Positions 1 through 8,707 of a stretch of DNA of 64,000 nucleotides are shown here, one piece after another. The position numbers and the translations under genes are program-made. The stretch covers positions 124,001-188,000 of the forward strand of contig NZ_JAHESF010000012.1 of NCBI RefSeq assembly GCF_018598225.1, written 5' to 3'. Origin of the DNA: Chryseosolibacter histidinae (GTDB lineage: Bacteria > Bacteroidota > Bacteroidia > Cytophagales > Cyclobacteriaceae). Position 1 is the stretch's first letter. Each line of letters starts with the position of its first letter. The notes beneath the pieces are model-generated. The model saw only the letters and a list, made by a program, of their open reading frames with translations, was not told where the DNA came from and did not search any database.

Positions 1-81
1 GGTAAGCGGGTTAAGGAAGAAGCGCGGTCTGAACAAGTAAAGCAGCAACCGGAAACCCGGGGTGAGATTAGTAATCGGTAA
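1..81 (+). CDS. C-terminal end of a gene cut by the window edge (frame uncertain)
   Basis: Frame 1 is open from the first base and gives a very charged tail (GKRVKEEARSEQVK...) ending at TAA 79-81, inside the first unit of the repeat that follows. Frame 2 is also open from the edge and stops at 38-40 after a tail ending LRKKRGLNK. Either could be the real C terminus. No family can be recognised from so little sequence. It would converge on recN, with the inverted repeat 71-142 lying between the two stops. Confidence 0.25.
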   Translation, partial: GKRVKEEARSEQVKQQPETRGEISNR

Positions 82-142
82 TCAGTAATCAGTAATCGGT
101 GTGAGCGCTTACCGATTACTGATCACCACTTACCGATTACCA
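71..142. repeat. Inverted-arm tandem repeat, GTAATCAGT family
   Basis: The left arm (71-100) is a tandem run of GTAATCRGT units. The right arm (about 109-142) carries the same units in reverse complement (ACCGATTACTGATCA), and the spacer is only about 8 bp. The element fills the gap between two convergent genes and stops one base short of the recN stop codon. It could act as a two-way terminator hairpin, but it lacks a clean T-tract. Related arms occur at 13976-14066 and 19886-19960. Confidence 0.75.
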
Positions 143-1795
143 CTACTGCGCCAGCAGCTCTTGAGCATTCTCCAACGCCACTCTAGAGGGTTTGGCTCCG
201 CCGATCATTTTAGCGATCTCTTCAACACGCTCGTCTGCGTTCAGCAGGCGGATGTTGCTCACGGTTTTTTTCGCGGAGTTGTCCTTGAACACAAAATAGT
301 GGGTGTCTCCCTTGGCGGCGATCTGCGGAAGGTGACTGATGGTGATCAGCTGGTGTGTTTTAGACATGCCTTTCATCATGGTGCCCAGCTTAATGGCAAT
401 TTCACCCGAGATGCCATTGTCGATCTCGTCCAGCACCAGCGTTGGCATGGCCGATTTCTCCGCCATCACATACTTGATGCAGAACATGAGGCGTGAGAAC
501 TCGCCTCCCGAAGCAACCTGTGCCAGGGGGCGTGCCGAGATGCCTTTATTTGCGCTGAAGAGTATATCGATCTTGTCGATGCCCGAAGCGGTGGGTTCCG
601 TGATCTGCGTTTCAACAGACAGGGTGGCGTCAGGAATGCCGAGCTCTTTCAGCAGTTTGATCAGCTGTTTTTTCAACGGCTCGAATGCTTTTTTGCGGGT
701 CTCGCTGAGCTGTGCGGCAAGCTTCTTCACTTGTTTTTCGGCCGTGGTGAACAGTTCCCTCGCCTGCGCCAGCTCCTGGTCGAGGTTAGTGGTGAGGGTT
801 GCTTTGTGCTGCAGTGTCTCCTGGATGGCCAGCAACTCCCTGGTATCATTCACCCGGTGCTTCTTCTGCAGTTGGTATAAAGTGCTGATGCGTTCTTTGA
901 TCCACTGTGAGCGCTCGGGGTCGAACTCGATCCTGCTTTCTTCTTTTTCGATCTCGGCGGCAACATCTTCCAGCTCCAGGCGCAGGCTTTCAACACGCTG
1001 GTACAATGAACCGTAAGCTGCCGAGTAAGACGATATGGCCTGCAGCTGACCCCTGATCTCTGCCAGAGAATTCCTGACGGCAAACTCAGCGTTGCTCATC
1101 AGGTCGAGCACACCGTTGAACCTGTTCTTGATCTCTTCGGCATGTTCCATGATCTTCAGCTCTGACTCCAGCTTCTCCTGCTCGCCATCTTCCAGGTTTG
1201 CTTTTACAAGCTCGTCGAGCTGAAACCGTGTATAGTCTGCTTCCTGTCTCAGGGTCTCAGCCTGGCCGTTGAGCGTTTCAAATTCTCTCCTGGCTTTCAG
1301 AAAGGCGCTCCACGCTTCATGGTATTCATCCTGCAGCGGTTGGTTCTCGGCGTAGGCATCGATGAGCTGGAGCTGGAAGAACTGGTTTCCCAGCTGTAAG
1401 GTCTCATGCTGCGAGTGGATGTCCATGAGGCTGCTGCCGATGCGGCGCATGACCTCCAGTGTTACCGGGGTATCGTTGATGAACGCGCGTGATTTTCCGC
1501 CGGGACTGATCTCCCGCCGGATCACGGTCTGGTCATCGTAGTCGAGGTCTTCGGCCTTGAAGACCCCTTTCAGCTTATAATCCTTGATATTGAACGTGCC
1601 TTCGATGATGCATTTGTCTTCCTCATCCCACAGCACTTTGGTGTCGGCGCGGTTGCCCATCAGCAAACCGATCGCGCCAAGCATGATGGATTTACCGGCG
1701 CCGGTCTCACCCGTGATCACATTGAGGTGACCCGAAGGCTCCAGCTCCAGGTGTTTGATCAGCGCGTAGTTTCTGATGGTGAGGTGCTTCAGCAT
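143..1795 (-). CDS. recN: DNA repair protein RecN
   Basis: An SMC-like ATPase that acts in double-strand break repair and recombination in the cytoplasm. The N terminus has the Walker A sequence GETGAGKS at residues 29-36. A long central coiled-coil region (about 160-370) follows, then an ABC signature (ASGGEFSRL) and Walker B (LVLDEIDNGISG) in the last 130 residues. Its 550 residues match the usual length. The ATG lies immediately after the TAA of the small upstream gene with no spacer, so the two are probably translationally coupled. It is the last gene of the bamD-rpoZ-coaBC-DUF4835 operon. Confidence 0.97.
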   Translation of the reverse strand: MLKHLTIRNYALIKHLELEPSGHLNVITGETGAGKSIMLGAIGLLMGNRADTKVLWDEEDKCIIEGTFNIKDYKLKGVFKAEDLDYDDQTVIRREISPGGKSRAFINDTPVTLEVMRRIGSSLMDIHSQHETLQLGNQFFQLQLIDAYAENQPLQDEYHEAWSAFLKARREFETLNGQAETLRQEADYTRFQLDELVKANLEDGEQEKLESELKIMEHAEEIKNRFNGVLDLMSNAEFAVRNSLAEIRGQLQAISSYSAAYGSLYQRVESLRLELEDVAAEIEKEESRIEFDPERSQWIKERISTLYQLQKKHRVNDTRELLAIQETLQHKATLTTNLDQELAQARELFTTAEKQVKKLAAQLSETRKKAFEPLKKQLIKLLKELGIPDATLSVETQITEPTASGIDKIDILFSANKGISARPLAQVASGGEFSRLMFCIKYVMAEKSAMPTLVLDEIDNGISGEIAIKLGTMMKGMSKTHQLITISHLPQIAAKGDTHYFVFKDNSAKKTVSNIRLLNADERVEEIAKMIGGAKPSRVALENAQELLAQ

Positions 1796-2020
1796 TTATA
1801 CGATGGCGTCAAAGTAAACTTCATAGAGCTGCTCAAAGGGAAAGAAGGCCTTCTTCAGGCGCATGTTGGTAACTTCCACTCCCGATGCACTGACTGCCTG
1901 CAGCTCGGCAATAATAACCCGGTTGTCAGTCAGCACAATATTAATTTTTTTACCCAGAAACTCCTTGATCCTGCTCCGGATCTGGGCGTTATTTAAACGA
2001 AGCTGTTTGGTGCTGGGCAT
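1796..2020 (-). CDS. Small Sm-like (LSm/Hfq-fold?) protein upstream of recN
   Basis: A 74-residue protein if it starts at the ATG at 2020 (MPSTKQLRL...); a start ten codons earlier at 2050 is possible but gives a less natural Cys-containing leader. After a short helix (NNAQIRSRIKEFLG) there are alternating hydrophobic strands: KKINIVLTDNRVIIAELQAV, then SGVEVTNMRLKKAFFP and a last strand (EQLYEVYFDAIV). This strand pattern, with Gly-Lys before the first strand and an xDxR turn, resembles Sm1/Sm2 motifs, so an RNA- or nucleic-acid-binding barrel is a reasonable guess. The gene abuts recN and follows the DUF4835 gene. The Sm-like assignment is inference from pattern only. Confidence 0.7.
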   Translation of the reverse strand: MPSTKQLRLNNAQIRSRIKEFLGKKINIVLTDNRVIIAELQAVSASGVEVTNMRLKKAFFPFEQLYEVYFDAIV

Positions 2021-2079
2021 ACTGATCTGACAACAGGTCTTCTGGATCAAAAATCATAAAATCCCGGATCAAAAGCCGG

Positions 2080-2994
2080 TCAGTTCTGAAGAATTTTTTC
2101 GTAGCTGCTCCGGTTCGAAGGGTCGATGGCCGTGATAATATCGTAAGCCTCGCGCCTTACCTGGATATTGCCACTGGAGAAGATATTGGCCAGCTCTTTT
2201 CCCTTGGCGTCGAAGAAGCTGATCACCAGTATAGAGTTGGGGTTGATGTCGCGGATCTTTTTGATGTCGCGCAGACCTTTCAGAATGGTTTCGCGGCTTT
2301 TGTCGGGGGTCTGATCAAAAGTATCGAGCCCCAGGCGGTGATAGCTGTACAAAGCTTTGCGCAGGTCGGCCGTCTGTGGGTTGTTGAGGTTTTCCACCAG
2401 CCAGTACCGGCTCCGGTTGCTCCCGATGGGCTGCCATCCGGGCCTGTTAGATTGCTGTGCGTTGTTCACCACGGTAAGTGCCCGCTGATAGTAGGGGGTA
2501 CCTCCCAGCTCGCTGAACGTGTCGTTGTCAAGCCCGATGATCAGGTAGGCATACAGCGCCAGCATGGACGTGAGGTTGTTGGTGAACGTGTTGTCGTTGT
2601 ATTCCAGCGGCATGGACTCGATGTAGTCGAATTCCCAATCGCGGTCTGCGAAATTGAAAACAAGGCTCGAATAGTTCGTATTGAAGACGGGGCGTGCCGA
2701 CTGGATCTGTACCGAGGCTATGAAGTTGCCGATCGCGGGCATCTTGGTGATGGTAACCAGAAAGTTGCAGTCGATCTTCTCATGGGTGCGGTAAGTGTCG
2801 TTGGACCATTTTCGCCCGTTCATGAATTGCTCGATGGCGTTTTTCATGTCTTTAAAAATGCCGCGGTCAGAGGTTTGGATCTGCGTGGCATTGATGGTCA
2901 CGGAGCATTTGAGCTCCTGTGCTGTTGCTGTCAGCGATACCAGCAGCAATACCAGCGAGCAGGTGATGTTAATGTAATTTTTCAATAATGGCAT
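2080..2994 (-). CDS. DUF4835 family secreted protein
   Basis: About 304 residues from the ATG at 2994, which puts a clean signal peptide first (MPLLKNYINITC..., cleavage after TATAQ); the ATG at 3006 adds four residues. The start overlaps the end of coaBC. The family is a Bacteroidota-specific periplasmic or outer-membrane-associated group that I recall lying between coaBC and recN. Visible conserved-looking features are LKCSVTINATQIQ after the signal, NFADRDWEFDYIE in the middle and an acidic C terminus. Its function is unknown. The operon link to bamD suggests an envelope role, but that is only inference. Confidence 0.88.
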   Translation of the reverse strand: MPLLKNYINITCSLVLLLVSLTATAQELKCSVTINATQIQTSDRGIFKDMKNAIEQFMNGRKWSNDTYRTHEKIDCNFLVTITKMPAIGNFIASVQIQSARPVFNTNYSSLVFNFADRDWEFDYIESMPLEYNDNTFTNNLTSMLALYAYLIIGLDNDTFSELGGTPYYQRALTVVNNAQQSNRPGWQPIGSNRSRYWLVENLNNPQTADLRKALYSYHRLGLDTFDQTPDKSRETILKGLRDIKKIRDINPNSILVISFFDAKGKELANIFSSGNIQVRREAYDIITAIDPSNRSSYEKILQN

Positions 2995-4168
2995 TGACGA
3001 TATCATTGGCTACCTCCTTCTTGCTCTTCAACTCAAACGTTCTCGTTTGTTGTTTCCTGTCGATGATCGTAATTTTATTCGTATCGTGTCCGAACCCAGC
3101 CCCCTGGTCGTTCAGCGAGTTGAGCACAATGAGATCAAAGTTCTTCGATTCAAGTTTCTTCAGCGCGTTGGCTTGTTCCTGTTCTGTTTCCAGGGCAAAC
3201 CCCACGATGATCTGTCCGTTGTGTTTCATCTTGCCCAGCGAGGCCGCAATGTCATGCGTACGCGTGAGCTCGATGGTCAGGGTCTCATCTTTTTTCTTGA
3301 TCTTCTGGTCGGCTTTCACTGCGGGTTTGTAATCGGCCACGGCAGCGGATAACACGGTGATGTCAGCCGAAGGGAAAAGGCCGGCGCAGAGCTTGTACAT
3401 TTCTTCGGCCGAAGTAATATGTTGTACCCTGATGTTCGGATGGGTGGTGTGCTGTTGCGTGGGGCCAGCGACGAGGTCTACCATAGCTCCTTTGGCGGCG
3501 AGTGCTTCCGCGATGGCAAATCCCATTTTGCCGCTGGAGTGATTGCCGATGAACCGCACCGGATCCAGGGCTTCATAAGTAGGGCCCGCGGTGACCAGTA
3601 CTTTTTTACCGGCCAGCGGTGTGCCGGCAGCAAAGAACGTTGTCAGATATTCTGTGATCTCTTCAGGCTCGGCCATCCGCCCTGTACCCACCAGCCCGCT
3701 GGCCAGCTCGCCATACGCGGGCTCGATGAGGTGATTGCCATACTCTTTAAGCTTTTCGATGTTCGATCTGGTTGACGGATGCTGCAGCATGTCGAGGTCC
3801 ATGGCCGGAGCGAAGAACACCGGGCACCGGGCAGACAGGTAGCTTGCCAGCAGCAGGTTGTCGCACAACCCGTGGGCCATCTTGCTGAGGGTGTTGGCGC
3901 TGGCAGGGGCGATCACCATGGCATCTGCCCACAGGCCCAGCTCTACGTGATTGTTCCATTGACCGGTCTCATCCTTTGAAAAGTGGGTGAGCACCGGATT
4001 TTTGGAGAGTGTTGAAAGGGTCAGCGGTGTAATGAAGTCGTGTGCCGAAGGTGTCATTACTACCCTGACCGATGCTCCGGCTTTTACCAGAAGACGCGTC
4101 AGCATAGCCGCTTTGTAGGCCGCGATGCTGCCGCTAACACCTAATAATATTTTCTTTTCCCTGAGCAT
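2969..4168 (-). CDS. coaBC: Bifunctional phosphopantothenoylcysteine decarboxylase / phosphopantothenate-cysteine ligase
   Basis: Makes 4'-phosphopantetheine for coenzyme A: CoaB joins cysteine to phosphopantothenate and CoaC decarboxylates the product using FMN. The CoaC half (about 1-185) shows GVSGSIAAYKA, the PASANT FMN motif, and PAMDLDM followed by the ASGLVGTGRMAEP loop. Asp replaces the usual Asn of PxMNxxM, a variant I remember from other Bacteroidota. The CoaB half (190-399) shows TAGPTYEALDPVRFIGN, HSSGKMG and AAVADYKP with a following Lys pair. The 399-residue length is typical. It lies 56 bp after rpoZ and overlaps the DUF4835 start. Confidence 0.97.
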   Translation of the reverse strand: MLREKKILLGVSGSIAAYKAAMLTRLLVKAGASVRVVMTPSAHDFITPLTLSTLSKNPVLTHFSKDETGQWNNHVELGLWADAMVIAPASANTLSKMAHGLCDNLLLASYLSARCPVFFAPAMDLDMLQHPSTRSNIEKLKEYGNHLIEPAYGELASGLVGTGRMAEPEEITEYLTTFFAAGTPLAGKKVLVTAGPTYEALDPVRFIGNHSSGKMGFAIAEALAAKGAMVDLVAGPTQQHTTHPNIRVQHITSAEEMYKLCAGLFPSADITVLSAAVADYKPAVKADQKIKKKDETLTIELTRTHDIAASLGKMKHNGQIIVGFALETEQEQANALKKLESKNFDLIVLNSLNDQGAGFGHDTNKITIIDRKQQTRTFELKSKKEVANDIVNAIIEKLH

Positions 4169-4224
4169 GGTTAGAGACCAGGTTAGCTTCTGGATGGAAA
4201 GGGCACGCCGATATGGATCAGCCC

Positions 4225-4548
4225 TTAATCGTGCTTCTCATCCACGTCGCCGCTGCGCATCCGGTGGCTGAGCTTGCCTTCCAGAAACTCTTCAGTGGCG
4301 GTTGTTGTCGGTTTGGGAAGACGTTCGTAGAACTTAGAGATCTCGATCTGCTCGCGGTTCTCAAAAACTTCTTCGAGGTTATCTACCGTGGTGGCAAACT
4401 CCGCCAGCTTGTTGTTAAGCTCTTCCTTGATGTTAACGGCGATCTGCCTGGCGCGTTTAGAAATGACCACCACAGATTCGTAAACATTGCCGGTTTGCTC
4501 CGCGATCTTATCAAGGTCACGTGTGATAACGGATGATTGTACTGCCAT
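4225..4548 (-). CDS. rpoZ: DNA-directed RNA polymerase omega subunit (Bacteroidota type)
   Basis: A 107-residue protein beginning MAVQSSVITRDLDKIAEQTG, then NVYESVVVISKRARQIAVNIK, which is the omega core motif (a helix with SKRARQI replacing the familiar RRARQL). The C-terminal half is acidic and variable (DVDEKHD end). Omega binds the beta' subunit and helps assemble RNA polymerase. It is placed 4 bp after bamD and before coaBC, the usual Bacteroidota neighbourhood, comparable to the rpoZ-coaBC link in other phyla. Confidence 0.9.
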   Translation of the reverse strand: MAVQSSVITRDLDKIAEQTGNVYESVVVISKRARQIAVNIKEELNNKLAEFATTVDNLEEVFENREQIEISKFYERLPKPTTTATEEFLEGKLSHRMRSGDVDEKHD

Positions 4549-4552
4549 AATT

Positions 4553-5365
4553 CTACAGGTTTGTTTTCTTTAACGAGTTCATTTTTTCGAGGCTGTCGGC
4601 GTATTGCTTTTCAGCCTCCCTCAGAAATTTGCTCTCGGGATATTTGTCGAGAAATTCCTGATAGTATTCAATTACTGCTTTGTACCGCTCGCCCTGTTTG
4701 GAGATGATACTTTGCTGGGCCAGCGCATATTCTGCGTCGATCACCAAAAAATATGCCTCCTCCAGGAATTTCGAGTCGGGGAAGTTATTCTTAAAATTGT
4801 TCAGCGCCACGATCGCCGCCTTGTATTGGCGCATCTTGTGGTACTGCCGGGCGTTCTCAAAACCTTTGCGCTCCAGCTTCTCCTGTGTTGAAACGATGAT
4901 CTCCACGGCTTTGTCCCTGAACTTGCTGCTGGGATAACGGTTCAGGAATTCCTGCATCGCTGCCATGGCGTCAATGCTGCTGGTTTGGTCAAGGTTGGCG
5001 TTGGGTGAAGACTCGTACAACGAAAAAGCATACATATACCTGGCTTCTTCCGCCAGGCTGCTGCGGCCATAGGTCTCATAAAAGGTTTTGAACTGCTCTG
5101 AGGCCAGGAGGTACAGCTTGTCATAGAACTGGCAGTAGGCCAGGTAGAACTGCACTTTTTCGCCTTCAGGCAACCCCCTCACGATGGGCAGAATCTGCTC
5201 AAACAGCACCGAAGCCCGGTAATAGTCCTTTTTAGCGTAATAATTCAGCCCCGCTTCATACTTCACCCTCCAGTCAGGGCTTTTCTCTATTTTCCTGAAT
5301 TTCCCGCAGGAAATCGCCAGAAGTAGTATCAAACTGAATAAGCCGAATCCTTTTACATTTCGCAT
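4553..5365 (-). CDS. bamD: Outer membrane protein assembly lipoprotein BamD
   Basis: A 270-residue lipoprotein of the BAM complex that inserts beta-barrels into the outer membrane. The lipobox LLAIS-C puts the acylated Cys at residue 20. The mature part is a TPR array: DYYRASVLFEQILP, GEKVQFYLAYCQFY, EEARYMYAFSLYE, then repeated FLNRYPSSKFRDKA-like and FLDKYPESKFLREA-like units typical of YfiO/BamD. It is the first gene of the minus-strand operon. The 89 bp separating it from the upstream T9SS-sorted gene probably hold the promoter. Confidence 0.95.
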   Translation of the reverse strand: MRNVKGFGLFSLILLLAISCGKFRKIEKSPDWRVKYEAGLNYYAKKDYYRASVLFEQILPIVRGLPEGEKVQFYLAYCQFYDKLYLLASEQFKTFYETYGRSSLAEEARYMYAFSLYESSPNANLDQTSSIDAMAAMQEFLNRYPSSKFRDKAVEIIVSTQEKLERKGFENARQYHKMRQYKAAIVALNNFKNNFPDSKFLEEAYFLVIDAEYALAQQSIISKQGERYKAVIEYYQEFLDKYPESKFLREAEKQYADSLEKMNSLKKTNL

Positions 5366-5454
5366 AAGCCCGCAAATATAATATAAGCCGTGTGAACTGT
5401 AAAACGGGATTTCGGGCCGGATATGATAAATCGGCCTCCTGATGCGACGGAAAA

Positions 5455-6159
5455 CTACTTTTTGATGATGAGCTTGCGGGTCACCACACCTTCATTGTTG
5501 ATGTAAAGCGTGTAAAAGTAGATCCCGGCGCTCATGTCGTCGGCGCGAATCTTCACCCGGTTCTCGTTGGAGGGCAGCGCGTATTCTTCAATGGAATTGC
5601 CCAGCAGGTTATGGATCACGATCTTGGCCTTGATCTTTTCATCGAGCACCTTATAGTCCACGAAGGCATGCTCGGATACCGGATTGGGATACACATCGTG
5701 GAGGGTGATATGGCGTGAGGAGTAGATATCCAGCTTGTTAGGACTTTCCTCAACCTGGAAATTCAGCTCAAATTCGAAATTTTCGCCGGGATTGGCCTTA
5801 TTGAAGGCAACGTAGCGGATCGCGCTATGGTCAGCTGCCAGGCCCGCATCCAGCGCTACTTGTAAAAAGCTCAGGGTTTGGAAAGCGTCTATTTTCAGGG
5901 TATAGTCCTCGACCCGGTGGTCCAGGCAGTTATTATCTGCACAAAAGTAGTTTTTCTGTGTACCGCCGATCTGGGCATGTACCTTCCGGATTACCAGGGT
6001 CAGTGGCTTGTCGGATGTATTATGGATATGGAGGGGGACCTTGATGGTTTCGCCGATAAGGCCTTTATAGGCGTCTTTAAGGCCGGAAATCTCAAATGAC
6101 TGTGCAGCCAGGCTGACGGCTATTAGATTAAAGACAACAAGCCAAAGACATTTTCTCAT
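5455..6159 (-). CDS. T9SS-sorted secreted protein with type A sorting domain
   Basis: A 234-residue exported protein. The signal peptide is residues 1-19 (ends SLAAQ). Residues 20-140 look like an immunoglobulin-like DUF1573-style domain (GETIKVPLHIHNTSDKPLTLVIRK) with two Cys (CADNNC). The last 75 residues are a Por-secretion type A signal: DVYPNPVSEHAFVDY, then IVIHNLLGNSIEEY, AGIYFYTLYI and a basic RKLIIKK end. This implies export through the type IX system and attachment to or release from the cell surface. The function of the N-terminal part is unknown. Confidence 0.88.
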   Translation of the reverse strand: MRKCLWLVVFNLIAVSLAAQSFEISGLKDAYKGLIGETIKVPLHIHNTSDKPLTLVIRKVHAQIGGTQKNYFCADNNCLDHRVEDYTLKIDAFQTLSFLQVALDAGLAADHSAIRYVAFNKANPGENFEFELNFQVEESPNKLDIYSSRHITLHDVYPNPVSEHAFVDYKVLDEKIKAKIVIHNLLGNSIEEYALPSNENRVKIRADDMSAGIYFYTLYINNEGVVTRKLIIKK

Positions 6160-6459
6160 TACGGGGTCAGAGAAGTTTTTTACAAAATTTAAACATTCCG
6201 GCCGTTTCTCATAATTTATGGCGGAGTTTTTCCGGCGGCATACAATATTTTTTCGCTGAAAACGTTCGCAAACCCATTTTTACTGTAAGGATTTGGGGAA
6301 TAATAGGTAGTTGCGGTGCTGGAAATGCGTTTTTAGCAGCCTTTTATGCGGAGAATACTCCTAAAGGGGCATAATTTCCTCAGGTAAGTTTATCATTTAA
6401 CTTAGTTTTTAATCCTTGCCGCTTCCACGCACATTTGCATAAACTAACTAAAATCGACT
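6160..6459. other. Divergent intergenic region between the T9SS-sorted gene and the barrel gene
   Basis: 300 bp, A+T-rich, between two divergent starts, so it should hold both promoters. On the plus strand a CACATTTG sequence at about 6430 is one base from the TAnnTTTG -7 consensus. On the minus strand a TTAAATTTTG stretch lies 25-35 bp before the ATG. No convincing -33 box, RNA gene or repeat was seen. Confidence 0.4.
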
Positions 6460-7050
6460 ATGAAAAAAATTACAAGTGTCCTTTGCTTTTTACTTTTAGC
6501 GGCTGTTGCCGTGAATGCTCAGGAGTACAAGAAGTTTCGCGTTGGAACCGGCTTAGGCTATGCAAAAGCTAGCGGTGAAGGTGCGAGCGGTGGTGTTCTG
6601 TGGGCGTTAGAACCTGGCTACAGGATCAACGACCAGATCCTCGCTAACCTTCGCATCGAAGGTGCTGCGATCATCAGGGGAACTGCTGATGCAACTTCGG
6701 CATCACTTGACGTTGCAGGTATCTCTTCTTACACACTGAACGGCCAGTACTATCTGATGAATGGCGGCTTCCGTCCCTTCGTTGGTGTTGGCTTCGGTAT
6801 GTTCTCCATTGCAAAAGCTTCAATCGATGCAGGTTCAAGCACCTCTGTCGCTGAATCTGCCGGAACTAAATTCGGATTCTATCCGAGACTTGGTTTTGAC
6901 GCAGGTCACTTCACGCTGAACCTCGACTACAACCTCATCGGCGCTACTAAAGCCGTTGTTACAGACGGTTCTACTGTGTCTAGCACTGAATTCAAAAACA
7001 GCTACATCGGTATCAGGATCGGTGGCTACTTCGGTGGTGGAAGGAAATAA
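6460..7050 (+). CDS. Outer membrane beta-barrel protein
   Basis: 196 residues. The signal peptide is residues 1-20 (KKITSVLCFLLLAAVAVNAQ). The mature protein is rich in Gly, Ala, Ser and alternating aromatic/polar strands (FRVGTGLGYAKASGE, YRINDQILANLRIEG, FRPFVGVGFGMFSIA, FYPRLGFDAGHFTLNLDYNLIG). It ends in a strand with IGIRIGGYFGGGRK, fitting the OMP_b-brl superfamily with about eight strands. The function is unknown. It is monocistronic and followed by two back-to-back hairpins. Confidence 0.85.
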   Translation: MKKITSVLCFLLLAAVAVNAQEYKKFRVGTGLGYAKASGEGASGGVLWALEPGYRINDQILANLRIEGAAIIRGTADATSASLDVAGISSYTLNGQYYLMNGGFRPFVGVGFGMFSIAKASIDAGSSTSVAESAGTKFGFYPRLGFDAGHFTLNLDYNLIGATKAVVTDGSTVSSTEFKNSYIGIRIGGYFGGGRK

Positions 7051-7052
7051 AA

Positions 7053-7085
7053 AAATATCCTACGCCTTCAAGGTGTAGGATATTT
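7053..7085. terminator. Hairpin after the barrel gene
   Basis: AAATATCCTACGCC pairs with GGTGTAGGATATTT around a 5-base loop. It begins two bases after the stop codon at 7050. With the second hairpin at 7091 it separates two convergent genes. Confidence 0.75.
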
Positions 7086-7090
7086 AAAAA

Positions 7091-7117
7091 GGCTGTTCTA
7101 TTGAACAGCCTTTTTTA
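7091..7117. terminator. Bidirectional rho-independent terminator
   Basis: GGCTGTTC-TATT-GAACAGCC with an A-tract before it and TTTTTT after it, so it can end transcription in both directions. On the minus strand it overlaps the last codons and stop of the OstA-like gene (7098). Confidence 0.85.
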
Positions 7118-8693
7118 TTTGTACCGGGGTAGAAGTAGCAGGTGGCGGACTTTTGACGGCTGCTGCGCCTTTCACCACATCTTCCTTCTCTGGTTTTTGA
7201 TCGCCCTTCCAGTTGAAACCCTTCAGCTTCCGCTGCTCAGGTTTGAGCTCGTGCGGCGGAATGAACAGGCCATCGGGCTTTACATAAAAGCTCAGATTGT
7301 TCACCCGGCCATCTTTGAAACGGATGGTCATATTACTGCAGATCACCTTGTTCATACCTGTAAACGACAGGTCCTTGTCGTCCAGCACATAATAAAGGCT
7401 TTCTCCATTGCCCATGACATATACCCGGTTGATCTTGCTGTTGGCGAACTCCGCCGTCATTCTGCGGCCCTTGATCTGATTGAAGTTCAGCACCGTATCC
7501 TGCGAGATTACAAACGAATTGGCCACCATAAAGATCTTGCTGATGGTGTTGTGCTCAATGAGCATCCGGATAGAGTCTGCGGTCATCTGGTTGCCTTCCG
7601 ACCAGAGGATAGGGCTTTTGTAAAAGTAGATGGTGCTGTCAGAGGGCCGGTATTCAATGGAGTCGGCAACGCCCTGCATATTCTTCTTAAAGATCTTTAC
7701 GTTGTGATAGGCGAGCAGCCTTTTCTTTTTTTCGTCTTCATGGTCGATGGATACCAGGGTGTCGCCGCTGATGTAGAGGGTATCGTTATCGTCGGTGACC
7801 TTGGCTACATAGGCGTTGTTGTAAACCTTGGTGATGCCTATGTTCTTGAAATAGTCGGAAGACTGTCCGTAGATTTTCAGGTTCTCTTTTTTGGAGGTCA
7901 TCACCACGTTGCCCCGCACTTTACCGATGTTCCTGATCCCGTCAAGGTCGTATTTGTCGCCTACGATGGTATACTCGGCTGATTCACCCGTACCTTTTTT
8001 TACATCCGAGACCTTGGTCTGGGTGTTGTAATAGCCACCCTTGTACACAAAGGTGCTGCTGTCTTTGTTCACCACCGTGGTCTCGGTAACGAAATAGATG
8101 ATCTTCGTTCTGGAGTTATACTGGAGACTGTCGGAGGTCATCACATAATCCGGGTTGGTAACACGCACATTTCTTTTGAACGACGCGAGGTTCGAGTTCA
8201 GGTTGTAATAACCCTTGCTGCTGGTGAGCACGTTGATGCTGTCAACAAGTCTTCCCCCGTTGAAATAGTGGGCCAGGTTCTGGGGCCGTGAAAAATCGAG
8301 GTAGTCGGTGTACAGGGTTGCCGTGGCGAGCTTCGTGAACACCACTTTGTTCCGCAGCTTCGCTTTTTTAGTATTGCCGTCATACTCCAGCCTGGAACCG
8401 GTGATGTCAACCGAGTCGCCATCCACGATATGAACGTGACCGAATGCTTCCACGGAGTTGCGTTGTTTGTAAAAGTGTGCGGAATCGCAATAAATGGTGG
8501 TTTTGTTCTGGGTGAAGATCACATTGCCGATCACGCGCTGGTATTTTTCATCGTCTTTTTTTCCACCGCCACGGACCTCGTCGGCCTGTTTCAGGCGCAC
8601 CCTTTTCTGGGCCAGCACCGAACCTGTTGAAGATATCAGGACTATCAGCACCAGGCTGTGGATAATCAGACGCGTAAATCGCTTTTCGTACAT
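7098..8693 (-). CDS. OstA-like protein (LPS transport, LptA/LptD N-domain type)
   Basis: 531 residues with a signal peptide (1-28, ending GSVLAQ). The mature chain is a long series of beta-jellyroll repeats of the OstA type: YCDSAHFYKQRNSVEAFGHV, DYLDFSRPQNLAHYFNGG, MTSDSLQYNSRTKIIYF, KIYGQSSDYFKNIGIT, YISGDTLVSID. It probably bridges LPS across the periplasm like LptA. The C terminus is Pro/Lys-rich and low-complexity (after about 490). It diverges from tilS with only 14 bp between the two starts, so both promoters must overlap coding sequence or be very short. Confidence 0.85.
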   Translation of the reverse strand: MYEKRFTRLIIHSLVLIVLISSTGSVLAQKRVRLKQADEVRGGGKKDDEKYQRVIGNVIFTQNKTTIYCDSAHFYKQRNSVEAFGHVHIVDGDSVDITGSRLEYDGNTKKAKLRNKVVFTKLATATLYTDYLDFSRPQNLAHYFNGGRLVDSINVLTSSKGYYNLNSNLASFKRNVRVTNPDYVMTSDSLQYNSRTKIIYFVTETTVVNKDSSTFVYKGGYYNTQTKVSDVKKGTGESAEYTIVGDKYDLDGIRNIGKVRGNVVMTSKKENLKIYGQSSDYFKNIGITKVYNNAYVAKVTDDNDTLYISGDTLVSIDHEDEKKKRLLAYHNVKIFKKNMQGVADSIEYRPSDSTIYFYKSPILWSEGNQMTADSIRMLIEHNTISKIFMVANSFVISQDTVLNFNQIKGRRMTAEFANSKINRVYVMGNGESLYYVLDDKDLSFTGMNKVICSNMTIRFKDGRVNNLSFYVKPDGLFIPPHELKPEQRKLKGFNWKGDQKPEKEDVVKGAAAVKSPPPATSTPVQIKKAVQ

Positions 8694-8707
8694 CGTAAAT
8701 TGTAAAT

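Noticed and set aside
101-496. Long plus-strand frames opposite recN, nuo genes, rpsA and others
   Set aside because: They lie antisense to clear genes with strong family motifs, lack signal peptides or motifs of their own, and reflect codon bias on the opposite strand.
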